Shown here piece after piece: positions 35,292 through 47,018 of a stretch of 64,000 nucleotides of DNA. Source of the stretch: Amphibalanus amphitrite (Eukaryota > Arthropoda > Thecostraca > Balanomorpha > Balanidae). The notes under the pieces are model-generated. The model worked only from the letters and a program-made list of their open reading frames with translations, was not told the DNA's origin and ran no database searches. The position numbers were made by a program, and so were the translations under genes. The DNA lies in contig NW_024883097.1 in the NCBI RefSeq assembly GCF_019059575.1, forward strand, positions 74,501 to 138,500, given 5' to 3'. How positions within the stretch are numbered: position 1 is the stretch's first letter; every line of letters starts with the position of its first letter.

Positions 35292-35689
35292 ACTAAAACG
35301 ACTCTGATCACAAAAGTAGTTACTAGGAAGGCTTTCTAAACCATTTTTGTTAAGTTCCTCGTTATAGGCGTAAGAAGTGTACGTAACGTAAGAAGGCGTA
35401 AGAAGGGCATACTTGTACTGAATGCCCTCCCCAGGCTCCTGTCTGGGGGAGGGGCATATGCCCCTAATGCCCCCCCCCCTGGATCCGCCAGTGTGCTTGA
35501 CCATCCATTCCAATTTCACTCTAAGTCTTTCCTTCCATAGAATTACACTGATTGCTGATTTGCTGATACCCCGCAAGAAAGCTTTATGCACGGTGATATA
35601 AATAACTATAAATAGCTTTATGCACTTGAGGCAAGGCCTAAACTTGAGCTGAACCAGGCTGAAGCATGGTCGACATTGCGGTTTAAGAC

Positions 35690-37233
35690 CAGAGGTGGGC
35701 ATCGCTACCGAAATTTGGAAACCGCTACCGCTACCTTCCGCAACCTAAGGTACCCAAAGCGCAATCGCAACTCCGAAACTATTTTGCAGATCGTAAAACC
35801 GCAACTCGCAACTCCGCAACTCCGCAACTCCGCTACCAACCTCTATTAGGTTCCTATGTTTTATCAGTTTTAGTCCTGAAGTGCAGTGTTATGTCTGACA
35901 GGTAGTAGGTACCTTTGGTTGACCTCTGTTGGTGACCTGACTGTTGGTGACCTTTGATGACGTCACGTGACCTATAATGCTCAATGCGCAAGTCATTGCG
36001 ACACCAGTCGACGTAAATGACCTGCCAGTGCTACTCTTTGCATGTTTTAATTGTTTGGGATCATTTTGCCGCAAATCCGGACGAGTCGTATTTTCTCCCA
36101 TTGACTTATAATGGAGAGGTCACACAGTTGACCTTACCTTAAGTCACAAATATAAAAAAATATGAGACAATACACTTTGTACCTATATCTTGTTACCCTT
36201 GTCACATGCAGACAGTTTCAAAGTGATCGGTCAATAGGTGTATCTATATTGCTATATTGCCCTGTATTGCTAGGGCGGGTGTTTAATTTTTTTTCGGAGA
36301 TTGGGTCCCTTGACTTGACCTGGTGACCTGACCTGAGGTGACCTGGGTCTGACATGTTGATACAATGTGTAGAAAGGATGTGTTAATAGCAGTGTCGAAA
36401 ACAGCCGCGTTGCCGCCGCCTTTTTTATATATTTGCGGAAAACCTTACGGAGGGGTGTCCAATTAACCCCCCCCCCGCCCCCGGCCCCGTGCTGGCGACC
36501 ATAAAATTTGACTTAACCCTCGCTGTGTGCGGTGTTTTACAGCGTCTAACGTGTACGTCGGTTGGACCCCCTCCCCCCTGCCGTTCGGCCCCTGATCGAG
36601 CTAGAGCTTCGCGGGAAAAAAAGAGCGTGTTGCCCGTGACGAGAGGAAGCCGATGATACCCAATTTTAAGGTCATAGGTCATTGGTTGACCTTCCAGGCC
36701 AGGTCAATGACCCAAAAGTCGGGAAAATCGGACCTGCTAGAACTTCGTAAAGTGAAGCTTTTATGCTTTTTTTTGGGGGGGGGGTGGCGCTGATAACAGA
36801 TTTCATGTTGGTTTTGATCAAAGAGGACGTCTTCATGCATTTGGGCCTGGTCGGGTCAGGTCAGGTCAGGTCAACCAGTAGGCGTCCTACCGCCTATCCA
36901 GTGTCAACCACCACTGAAAGCCTCGTAACATGTTACTAAGGCACTAAAACTACTTCGTAAATGTTCAAACGGTCATTAAATTCGAAATCAGCTTCAAAAA
37001 CTAGCCTGGAAACACGTGCAGTGTGCAGTGGAGTGCAAAGAGTACAGTGGCGCCCCCACCAGCGGTGGCGGCCCCGGTAGCGGTTGCGCTTTAGAATTTT
37101 TCGCTTCCGCAACTCGCAACTCCGCAACTTTTTTGGGCTCGGTAGCCGATCCGTAACTCCGCTACCAAGAGGGTAGTCCGCAAGTTGCGGAGTTGCGGAG
37201 TTGCGGACTTAAGTTGCGCAATGCCCAGCTCTG
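35690..37233. mobile_element. hAT-like element, 1.54 kb, carrying other repeats
   Basis: The ends are CAGAGGTGGGCATCGCTACC and the complement of CAGAGCTGGGCATTGCGC, with perfect 8-bp duplications TTTAAGAC at 35682-35689 and 37234-37241. Both ends carry AACTCCGC tandem motifs (35800-35835 and 37095-37210). The middle (about 35870-37010) is occupied by TGACCT-rich sequence related to 48790-51170, so this copy was itself a target. Confidence 0.88.
36513..37010 (-). mobile_element. Partial TTAA-element relative
   Basis: It begins TTAACCCTCGCTGTGTGCGG. In reverse orientation it runs parallel to the elements at 48790-50284, sharing GATCGAGCTAGAGCTTCGC, GTGTTGCCCGTGACGAGA, the AGGTCAGGTCAGGTCA pentamers at 36857-36880 and GTAACATGTTAC. 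The far end is lost near 37010. The adjoining stretch 35870-36512 matches 50940-51170 in part. No coding capacity is seen. Confidence 0.6.
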
Positions 37234-37241
37234 TTTAAGAC

Positions 37242-37470
37242 CCATTTTTAAGTATTTCCGCAAATTTTACAGCCAAATTGGTCAATGCAATCGAATAACG
37301 CCTCCATTTCCAATCAAATAGATATGCTCACTGACACCACCTGCTTCAGATATCTCAATAAAATCACTTTTCTTCAGCCGTAAGCAGCCTGCCTCTTATC
37401 GTTTAACATCACATGTATGATATTTAGTGCTGTCAATTTGGCGGTGACATATTCAGTCGCCCACTTGATG
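37242..37470. other. No gene recognised
   Basis: AT-rich sequence between the hAT target duplication and the next MITE. Confidence 0.5.
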
Positions 37471-37666
37471 TACAGTCTGTCTTAAAAGTACCGCGCAAAG
37501 TGACGGTGGATCCATCGAGCCTGACTGAGCAAGGGCCTGCTAAATTTGGGTCACTGAAGCAACTGACATCCTTTGGTCGGTGACTTTTAAATTAAAACAG
37601 GCCCTTTCTCGGTCAGGCTTGATGGATCCACCGCCACTTTGCGTGGTACTTTTAAGACAGACTGTA
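37471..37666. mobile_element. TA-flanked MITE, 196 bp (Tc1/mariner-like)
   Basis: TA dinucleotides flank inverted arms of about 70 bp starting CAGTCTGTCTTAAAAGTACC. The arms share GGATCCATC and GCCTGAC and differ at a few positions. TA target and CAGT ends fit Tc1/mariner MITEs. There is no coding capacity. Confidence 0.8.
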
Positions 37667-38093
37667 CCAACAATGCACGAGTGTTTTTGAAATAAAGGAA
37701 TCGGAGAGAGTGATTCGATTCGACAGGAAAACTCACTTATAGTGCGTTTATTATTAATTATTTTATATGGTCCTCCGGGCCGAATAGTGTTTGAAAATGC
37801 TTTAAATATGTTTGAATAGATTACGGATAGAATTTGAATAGTATCACCGGACAGATGGATGATAGAATTTGGATAGAAAGACAGGACAGAACTCGGATAG
37901 TACCTATTGCAACTGTCAATGGATCTGACTGGATTTTGGAATGTTAAGCTTGCCATATCGCAGCGTGTCACAAACAATGTAGATCTAAGGCTGCTCTTGC
38001 TTTTAACGTAAAATTTCGTCAAGCTGCATTTAGTTTTGATTGGGAACACAAAAGTTTTGATTAGTTATAGGAACTCTCATTGATAGCAGCAAC
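37667..38093. other. Leader-like stretch before the BEL/Pao element
   Basis: AT-rich sequence with a repeated GATAGAATTTGGATAGA/GAATTTGAATAG motif (37820-37900). It may hold the 5' non-coding part of the retroelement, but no pair of long terminal repeats could be found to delimit it. Confidence 0.35.
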
Positions 38094-39240
38094 ATGCCTG
38101 CAAGATCGTTACCGCAGCTGATCAGACAGAGAAATGATAGACGGGGATCTCTGACAAGATCACTAACACAACTGGAGTTGTTAGTGCAAGAAAATGGCAT
38201 GCCAGAATTGATTCAGGAAAGGCCAGAAGATGTTGAATGCCTGTATAAAGAAACTCAAGAAGCCCAGAGACAGCTGCAGGCTGGTATGGACAGCGAAGAT
38301 GACCTGGAACAAGAATTGGATATGTGGGACGAGCTTAAGTCGCGAAAATATCCGCAGTCAGCCTGGCTAAGAGACTTTACGCCAGCAGATCAGCGACTGA
38401 GCATTCTCAGGATCCAGACTCGGCTCATAAGAACAGAGTGAAGCTTCCCAAAATTGATCTGCCAACATACTCGGGGAAGTATACGGATTGGTGTACGTTC
38501 TGGGACACATTTGACTCTACTGTGCATCAAAACTCAACGCTTTCTGACGTGGAGCGCTTCCACTACCTTACAGCTTCTCTCTCCGGCTCACCGGCAGCCG
38601 CTATTCGCGGACTGCGTGTGACAAATGACAACTATGCAGAAGCCGTCAGCATACTGAAGGAACGGTTCGGAGACAAAAACAGGATAATATCCGCACATCT
38701 AGAACACTTGATGAAACTACCGGATGTGTCTGAAAAAGAAGACAACATAGTCGCTATGCGTCGTTTCTGTGATGAGCTCGAGTCTCACAGTCGGAGTCTT
38801 GGGTGCTTAGGAGTGGAACCGGATACATATGGCACTATGCTGGCGCCAGTTGTCATGGGAAAGCTACCACAGTCGTGGAGTTTATTGATAAGTCGGAATG
38901 TTGGAGACGGATGGGAGTTGAAGAGTATTGTTCGGGAACTCAGGAAGGAAGTCGCACTGAGGGAGCGCACAGAGTCGCGAGTGATGAAAACCGGTCGTGC
39001 GAGTAGGACAAACAACAGAGCACCAGCTAGAACGGCAGCCACGCTGACTTCTTCGGCGGGACGGGACAGCCAGTGCTGCTTCTGCAATCGGACCGGCCAC
39101 GAGTCAGCTTGGTGCAGTGTGATTACTCGAGAGAAGAAAAGACCTCTTGAGACGATTCGGTCGGTGTTTCGTCTGCCTGAAAAGAGGGCACGTGGCCAGA
39201 AAATGCACAGGCAGGCCATGTCCGAGCTGTGGCGGAAGGC

Positions 39241-39290
39241 TGTTTGTTTTGTTTTGTTTTGCTTTGTTTTGTTTTGTTTTGTTTTGTTTG
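39241..39290. repeat. GTTTT microsatellite
   Basis: About nine to ten TTTTG pentamers, one with a C, lie within the BEL/Pao element. Confidence 0.97.
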
Positions 39291-40962
39291 TTAGAAGGCT
39301 GTTGAAGGCGTCTGTTTGTGCAACAGATCCGCTGGACAGCAGGCCACTACGGGTGGCGAAGTAGACACTGCACCGACACCGGCTCTGCAAGTCAGCAACA
39401 GCCCCGAATCCAGCGACAGTTCACAGATCATTTTGTTACAAACAGCCGAAGTGACTGTCGCTAGCCAAAGCCACATGGAAAAGGCCAGACTCATTCTAGA
39501 TAGTGGCTCACAACGCTCATATATAAGCACGGAACTCAGCGAACGGCTCGGATTGCGGCCGATACGTCAAGAGCGACTATTGGTGAGGACATTTGGCTCA
39601 GACGAAGAAATGGTTCAAGACGCTGGCGTAGTACAAGTTCCGATATTGGCCCTGGACGGCAGCACCATCTACCTCACCGCTTACCAGATTCCAATCATAT
39701 GCAGGCCCCTGCAAAGCCAACCAGTCATGGGATTGAAGGAGCAGAACGAGCATCTTTGCGGCCTGTTTTTGGCTGACTCGTCCGACGGCAGCACAGAGTT
39801 GAGAGTTGAGCGTGGATATATTGGTCGGGTCAGATGAAATGTGACTCTTGATGACGGGCAAAGTTCGACGAGGAAAAGACGGACAAGGACCGGTGGCGTG
39901 CAACACGCGTGTTGGCTGGGTTCTCTCTGGTAGCACGGATTGTGGATTTCTAGAAGCTCAGATGAACCTGGCCACTTCTCACACGCTCAGAGTGGAAACG
40001 AAAACGGTACAGGAAGACAAACAGGATGCCCTCAACAAGTTCTGGAACTTAGTCATTGGAGATTTGCGAAGAAGATGAATCGGTGCATGATCGTCTGCTA
40101 GAGTCGGCCAGATTCCGGGACGGCCGTTATGAAGTAAAACTCCCGTGGAAGGACTATCACGAACCACTAACGGACAACTTCCAGCTGGCCAAGAAACGGC
40201 TCAGCTCTCTCCTGCATCGGCTGAAGTCAGATCCAGAAACAGCGGAAGAGTATGATAGGATCATAAGGGAGCAGATTCACGCAGGCATCACTGAAGAAGT
40301 TGACGGCACAGCCGAGGGCACGGCCGGAATGGATCGCATTCATTACCTGCCTCACCATCCGATTGTGAAAAGGGAGAAAACCACAACCAAGGTTCGGGTT
40401 GTGTATGACGCCTCAGTAAGCAGCCACGGACCGTCCCTGAACAGCTGACTCAGTGCTGGACCAAGCCTCACAGCTGACCTCTTGGATGTGCTGCTTAGAT
40501 TTCGATCATATGATGATTTGGTGCCAGGAGCAGGAGATGTGGAGGGGGCGGCTGATACATTTTTGAGCATCCGGAACTGCTTGTACGAAGCAAGCTTCAA
40601 CTTGAGAAAGTTCCAGACAAATTCAGAGGAACTAAACAAGCGCTTAGACGACGAGCTCGGACGTGAGAAGTGCACAGAACCAGTGAGGAGGGCACAAGAA
40701 GATGACACGACGTATGCCTCCTTTGAGCTGACGGAGATGACGGGTCCGAAGAACACTGAGAATTCAAGGGTTTTGGGCGTAGGATGGGATCTCGTGAAGG
40801 ATGAACTGCTGCTTACACTCAGACTTGAAGAAGAGTCTGAAGTCAGGCTGACGAAAAGACAGATAGCCAGAACCATAGCTGGTATTTACGATCCGATGGG
40901 ACTGTTGTCACCTGTGGTTCTGCCCCTCAAGGTCTTTCTAAAAGAACTGCATACTAGCGGAC

Positions 40963-41832
40963 TTAAAGGTAGTGTGCCACCTTTGAAAGATTTACCATTT
41001 TATTTTTCCTAGGATAAGAAGCTTCTGTTTTTACATAATATCGCAAAAAAAAAATCAAAAATGGGCCTGGAATAGTGCCTTTTTCGCCTAAAAGTTTTTC
41101 GGTTTTTAGATATGTATAACAACTGTAGTGGGCTCACCTGCAAACAGGCGTCGGGCAACAATCGCGAATGCGGCGCACTTGTGACAATAAGCAAAGGTCA
41201 TTATAGTGTTACGACCAAACGACGTACGGGAATGAGTTATCAGCTGTCTAATCGTAGACAACACAATGTCGAGCCTTAAACTGTAAGCCCGTATTGGTAT
41301 TGTTTCTTTTATTTGGCTGTCGAACATTATTTATGGTTTGAAATATGATTTTACGTAAAATAATTGATATGAAAAAGCCGTCTTATAAGTTATGACCCCA
41401 TTTCACCACACGCAAGTGGCAGAAATGACAATGATCAGCTGACGCATTTTTCTTGGCCGAAGTCAGAGCGCGCGGCCCAACGCACCACGCGTATTTGGAA
41501 ATTCCGACCTCGACGAGCATCAGAAGCCACCTAACAGGCGTGTTCGAAACCGCAGGAGATGATGATGAACGGGTTTATCGAAACTTGATTGGATGAGCAT
41601 ATCGGTAATAGCGATTTCAGTGTGTGCATTTATTGTTCATAGTGGTGTGAAATGTGGTTGGGGTACGACCGACAACCCGTCGGGGTGAATTTCGCACTGG
41701 GGTACTCAAAATTTGAAGAATTTAAGACGTTTCCATGAGTTTTGAAGGTATGGATAAGTTCTAAAAATCCGGTTCTCCTTATCTGGGCCATTAACTCCAT
41801 ACGGTCCAAGAAAGCTGGCACACTACCTTTAA
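40963..41832. mobile_element. TTAA-flanked DNA element inside the BEL/Pao fossil, 870 bp
   Basis: TTAA occurs at 40963-40966 and 41829-41832, with inverted ends AGGTAGTGTGCCA beginning directly after it. The interior is AT-rich, lacks a transposase, and differs in composition from the retroelement on either side. TTAA fits piggyBac-type insertion. A TA duplication with ends AAGGTAGTG would also fit, so the superfamily is less certain than the insertion itself. Confidence 0.82.
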
Positions 41833-43568
41833 CTGGGACAACGAGCTGACCGCAGATCAGCAGAAGAAGTGGAGTGCCTTGAGACAACTGACGGTCGAGA
41901 TGGTACCAATTGCGGTTCCAAGGTGCTATTTTGATGAGCAGACTGCCGGTACCCAGCGTATGAAGGTGTCATTACACGGGTTCGGAGACGCATCCAAGGC
42001 GGGTTATGCAGCTGCGGTATATATTACAATCGAGGGTACTAATACGGCAGCGAGCTTAGTAGCCTCAAAGACACAAATGGCACCCATCAAGACTCAAACT
42101 ATACCACGACTTGAACTGATGGCTGCCCTGCTGACCGCTCGACTTGTGGTCAGGGTGAAACTTGCTCTCAGCTCGGTTTACGAGATAGCAAGCTGTTTCT
42201 GTTGGACCGACTCAATGGTAGTGTTCCATTGGATCACCCGAGAGGAGAAGGAATTCCAACAGTTTGTGGAAAACAGAACGTCTTAGATCAGACGACTCAC
42301 TCCGGCGTCCTGCTGGAGTTACTGCCCTGGCCAGGAGAATCCCGCTGACATTCCAACCAGGGGTGTTTCAGGAAGTGATCTGAAGGGCCTGACCAAGTGA
42401 TGGTCGGGACCAACCTGGCTGAAGGATGATTCGAGACACGTGGCCGAAAACTGAAAAGAGAACAACTGATGAGTCAGTTGAAAAAGAGGTCGCCAAAGAG
42501 CTCAAGAAAACAAAGCGAAATGGAGCCCACTCTCTTCTGGTGTCTGACGATAGCACCTTGGACCTTAATGTACTGCAGCCAGGAAACTTCAGCAAACTCA
42601 GAAACCTTCTGAGAACGACAGCGCTTGTATTGAGATTCATTTCTAATCTGCACAAGAAGGTGTGCCGTCAAGAACGCATCACAGGACCGCTGCAATATTC
42701 CGAGGTTGGAGGAGCTAAGCGTCTCTGGATCAAGTCGGCGCAACGATCCATAAGGAACGGGCCTCAGGCGGCCAAGCTGCAGAACCGATGGATGTGTTCG
42801 ATGGATGTGTTCGAAGCGGAGAATGGTCTCATGCGCTGTGGCGGACGCTTAGACAAGTCAGAAGTCCCATATGAGGCCAAACATCCGATACTCCTTCCTC
42901 GAGATCACGAACTGACTGATCTCATCATCTTGGACTGTCATGAACGAGTGGGGCACAACGGAGTGAAGGAGACCCTAACGGAGTTTAGAGGGCGATTTTG
43001 GATCGCCAGAGGGAGACAGAAGGTGAGAGAACTGCTTCACCAGTGCAGAATCTGCAGACGTCACGAGGGAAAAACCTACAGCGCACCTCGGCCACCCGCA
43101 CTACCAGAGTTCAGGGTCACTGAGACTCAGCCATTCTCCTGCACCGGAGTCGACTTTGCTGGGCCGCTGTTCATCCGAAGCAGTAATGAGCACAGTGGCA
43201 AGGTGTACCTTGTATTGTTCACCTGCATCTCTACGAGGGCGGTGCATCTGGAGATATGTCCGGATCTCTCTACAGATGCCTTTCTCCGTAGCCTGTCTCG
43301 AATGAAAGCTCGGAAAGGAACGCCAAGGGTCCTTATATCGGACAACGCTCAGACATTCAAGGCAGCAGCCAAGTTCATTCAAGGACAGCATGACGAACTT
43401 CAAGACCGACTGTCAACGGACAAGATCGAATGGAAGTTTATACTAGAACGTGCGCCATGGTGGGGTGGATTTTACGAGAGACTCGTCAGATCTGCTAAAC
43501 GATGCCTGAGGAAGATTATCGTAAGAGCACTTCTAACCTATGAGGAGTTGGAGACTGTAGCACCGTGA

Positions 43569-43612
43569 AGTGGGGCTATTTGAGACGGTGGGGCTATTTG
43601 AGACAGTACGGT
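43569..43612. repeat. 18-bp direct duplication at an element boundary
   Basis: GTGGGGCTATTTGAGAC occurs twice in tandem (about 43571-43605) exactly where BEL/Pao sequence stops and LINE sequence begins, marking a recombination or insertion junction. Confidence 0.75.
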
Positions 43613-44115
43613 AGTGGTACGGAAGTCCCGCCGTTACCGCTCGCGTCATCCGCACGGACACACTCCCTCGAGGGACAAACATTGCACGGAGCGACTCGGG
43701 ACAGACCGTGGAGTTAAGCGCTCTGTACACGTGCATACAGTCATGATCCCTCACCCAGTCGTGCACTCTGCCCCATCCTAGTGATCAAGGGCTGGTGCGA
43801 TGTGCTCGTGGCGTCGTACACCAGTGACCAATCTCGCTGCGAAATTTATACATTTCTGGACACGGTGCATGTGGACCTTGGCAGCTCCTCCCCAAACGGA
43901 TAGGCAGTATTGGATGTGGGGAAATATGTGATGCTGGACGAGGAGTTTCAGGATGTCTCTGGAAAGAAAGTGACGGATTTTGTGCAGGGATGCTGTGATG
44001 TGATTGCATCTCTGCACAACCATGGAAATGTGGGATTCCCATGAGAGGCACTGGTCGAGAACAACGCCCAGAACTGTAACGGTCGGACTGGGGGTGATTT
44101 TTGAGCCAGAGAAGT
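43613..44115 (-). pseudogene. LINE reverse transcriptase C-terminal fragment
   Basis: On the minus strand the product shows the region after the RT core of jockey/CR1-type LINEs: VTVLGVVLDQCLSWESHIS, then SLHKIRHFLSRDIL and HIQYCLSVWGGAA with a QKCINFAARLVTG motif (frame 43778-44023). It continues in another frame with LGWGRVHDWVRD and MFVPRGSVSVRMTRA (43533-43766). A stop plus a frameshift separates the two parts. The catalytic palm is absent, so the copy is 5' truncated. The 5' side passes into purine-rich repeat at 44140. Confidence 0.8.
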
Positions 44116-44129
44116 CGATATGGAAGTTG

Positions 44130-46230
44130 GCTGTCTTTTTTAAAGGAGAAAGGAGAAAGGAAGGAAAGGAAAGGAAGGAAAGGAGAAAGGAAAAAGGAGA
44201 AAGGAGAGGGGGAGGAGCTTGACGAGGTATGGCGCTTATAGTTGAGATAGGTTGGTTTCAGAATTCCACAAAATACTGAAATATTATCGATCATGTCTAA
44301 GTACTAGTGTCGGAGGTGGGCGGGAGGCACCCAGTACTTACTGTTAAAACTACCTGCCGAGAGCGAAACTTAATATATAGCTTCAGTAACTGGGACATAA
44401 AAACGTATATGCATCTGCGGTGCGGGCGAAGAAGAAGCCAGTACTTTTTCAAATAGGTACAAAGATGGGATTGGAGAGGAGGGAAAGGCTGGGAGCAGTT
44501 GGGAGGGAGGGGAAGAGGAGGGGTGGATTAAGCGAAGAAGTGTGCTAAAGGAGACTGCGAGGGGAGGGTGAGAGACATATGGGTAGGGATAAATGAGTTT
44601 ATCATTGAATCAGTGAGCGACCGTCAGAGAGTGGAAGGGACGGAAGGGGAGAGAAGAAGGATGGAAGCAGGCAGGGAGGGTTAGGGAAAAACGGGAAGGG
44701 TTGGGGCGGAGCGGGGCGGGGAAGCATCCATTATCTACTTGCTTTTTAAACTACCTACAGAGAGCGAATCTGATACGTATATGAGACGCAGATATGCATC
44801 TACGGCGCGGGCAGAGAAGTCCGTACTTTTCAAGTACCAAGAGGGGATGTGAGGGGAGGAGAAGGGTAGAGCGGGAGGGGATGAGGGGAGGGAGGGGATG
44901 GGAAGGGTGGGTAGAGGAGGGAAGGGGGATGGAAGCAGGGAGGGAGGGTTATGGAAAAACGGAAAGGGTAGGTGCAGAGCGGTGCGGAGCGGGGCGGGGA
45001 AGCATCCATTATCTACTTGCTTTTTATACTACCCACCGCGAGCGAATCAGATACGTATCTGCGACGCAGATATGCATCTACGGCGCGGGACGAGAATTTG
45101 ATTGTGATTTTGATTTTGGGTCACCGTGTTTATCATCACGGTCTATCATCACCGTGTTTATCATCTTTAGCACTGAACACATTACCGATCATGAGCGGCG
45201 GAGCGTAGGGGGATGGGGCAAGGGATGCGAGGGGGTTCGGGGCCGGGATAGGGGGTTGCGGGGAAAAAGGGGAGTTGGAGAGGGTGGCGGAGCTTGACGA
45301 GGTATGGCGCTTAAATTTGAGATAGGTTGGTTACAGAATTCCATAAAATACTGAAATATTATCGATCATGTCTAATTACTAGTGTCGGAGGTGTGCGGGA
45401 AGCACCCAGTACTTACTGTTTAAACTACCTGCCGAGAGCGTACCTTAATATATAGCTTCGGTAACTGGGATATAAAAACGTATATGTATCTGCGGTGCGG
45501 GCGAAGAAGAAGCCACTGCCAGTACTTTTTTCAAATACAAAGATGGTATTGGAGAGGAGGGAAAGGATGGGAGCAGTTGGGAGGGAAGGGAAGAGGAGGG
45601 GTGGAGGGAGCGAAGATGTGTGCTACTGCTAAAGGAGACTGGGAGGGGAGGGAGAGAGCCATATGGGTAGGGAAAATGAGTTTATCATTGAGTCAGTGAG
45701 CGACAGAGAGTGGAAGTGAGGGAAGGGGAGGGAAGAGGGATGGAAGCAGGCAGGGAGGGTTAGGCAGAAACGGGAAGGGTAGGGGCGGAGCGGGGCGGAG
45801 CGGGTAGGGAAGCATCCATTATCTACTCACTTTTAAACTACCTACAGAGAGCGAATTAGATACGTATCTGAGACGCAGATATGCATCCACGGCGAGGGCA
45901 GAGAAGTCCGTACTTTTCAAGTACCAAGAGGGGATATGAGGGGAGGGGAAGGGGGAGAGGGACGGGATAAGTGGAGGGAGGGGATTAGAAGGGATGGGAG
46001 GGAGAGGGAGGGAGGGAGCGAGCGATGAAATGTGATAAATGAGACGGGGAGGGGAGGGAGAGAGACAGATGGGGAGTTTTAAAGCATTATATGATTGGGT
46101 CAGCGGGGAGGGGAGGGAGACAGGCAGATGGGGAGGGGTAAGTGAGCATATGATTGGGTCAAAGAGCGACAGTCAGAGAGTGGAAGTGAGGGAGGGAGGG
46201 AAAAAGGATGGAGGCAGGGAGGATCTCTCG
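44130..46230. repeat. Purine-strand tandem repeat, period about 1075 bp
   Basis: The plus strand is dominated by GGGA/GGAGG/AGGAAAGG. Two long copies are recognisable from AGCTTGACGAGGTATGGCGC at about 44216 and 45291, each followed by GATAGGTTGGTT, ATTATCGATCATGTCTAA and TACTTACTGTT. A shorter sub-repeat (CGCAGATATGCATCTACGG..CGTACTTTTCAAGTACCAAG) recurs at about 44785, 45070 and 45880. Open frames here are Gly/Arg/Glu-rich artefacts. Mirror-symmetric purine tracts and G-runs could form triplex or G-quadruplex DNA. Confidence 0.88.
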
Positions 46231-47018
46231 ACAAAACTGCTGGGTCACATCTATGATCTGAATGGATCTCTCGACAAATTTGAGGATTTTGATCTAAGAT
46301 CCGAGTGGATACCAGATCTAGATCCATGGCATCGGATCTCAGATCCATTTTCCCGAATCTATGCACATATCTGACGGAGACAGAGGCAGAGCAAGCATTA
46401 CAGGGTGTCCGAAAAATAATGTCACATCTTTCCAGCGTCAAATGCATGAAAATAATAAACATGAGATTTGCACTCAGGGGTGTAGGATCGCAAAATAGGT
46501 TGGGGGGGGGGGCTGAGCCCTGGGCGCCGGTGGGGGCGGCGACGAAAAGTGCTGACCGGGGGGGGGGGGGGAGGGAAAAAACAGCAGTGGAAAACGTGTT
46601 GACGGGGGGGGGGGAGCGTGGACCGTGGTGGTGAAAAGCGGGTCTATGACTGGAGTGATATGACTTAGGTACTCTCTCCCCCTGGATCCAAGTTCAGGCT
46701 TATAAAATAAGGCGTAGGTATTTATATTCCCGCTCAACGTTTGGCAACCACATTTATGCAGTGTATGTTCTCGCTCTTTTTAAATGCAAGGTGATGCCAC
46801 CAAAACGGTAAATGTATGCTCTTCTTATACGTAAGGCTGATGAGAGATTCAATTTCTTGATTGGTTCAGTATTTAGATTCCTATCCCCTAGTTTGTCAAA
46901 CTGTTTTAGGGGCTCCTTAGAGGGACCCTCACTTTCCTAAAATATAGGTACTGATTTTTCACCAATCACCCACTTCATTTCGGAAGAGTCAAGTTTTTGT
47001 GTAAAGATTGTAGACTGT
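46231..47018. other. No gene; G-tract cluster
   Basis: GATCTCTCGACAAA and AGATCC motifs repeat at 46222-46350. A cluster of long G runs lies at 46500-46612. CAGGGGTGTAGGATCGC at about 46478 looks like a hAT left end, but no matching right end was found. Confidence 0.5.

Larger units (their letters stand above)
32814..35493. mobile_element. hAT-like element, 2.7 kb, non-autonomous
   Basis: The ends are CACTGGCGGATCCAGGG and CCCTGGATCCGCCAGTG (perfect inverted repeats followed by G/C tracts), with perfect 8-bp target duplications TGCTTGAC at 32806-32813 and 35494-35501. A second, diverged end-like motif (CATTGGCAGATCCAGGAGG) lies at about 32989. The interior is a minisatellite and a second hAT insertion. 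No transposase is visible. Confidence 0.87.
38094..43568 (+). mobile_element. BEL/Pao LTR retroelement fossil
   Basis: Parts in order are gag with a DUF1759-like region and a Cys/His knuckle (about 38094-39240), a DUF1758-type aspartic protease (about 39320-39840), reverse transcriptase (about 39850-40960), RNase H-side sequence (about 41835-42290), and integrase with an HHCC-like zinc region and DDE core (about 42430-43568). Order and motifs (LDSGS, YDAS, ICRRH, GVDFAGP) fit BEL/Pao. It is broken, with roughly half a dozen or more breaks, no terminal repeats identified, and its 3' end missing. A DNA element (40963-41832) has inserted in it. It appears moderately old. Confidence 0.9.

Noticed and set aside
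38785-39390. 201-codon minus-strand frame
   Set aside because: It is the antisense shadow of the BEL/Pao gag region and reads through the GTTTT microsatellite as a Lys/Thr/Gln run.
44794-46374. Gly/Arg/Glu-rich frames up to 167 codons
   Set aside because: They are translations of a purine-rich tandem repeat; no start context or domain supports them.
46478-46740. hAT-like end CAGGGGTGTAGGATCGC
   Set aside because: No matching inverted end or target duplication was found in the following kilobase.
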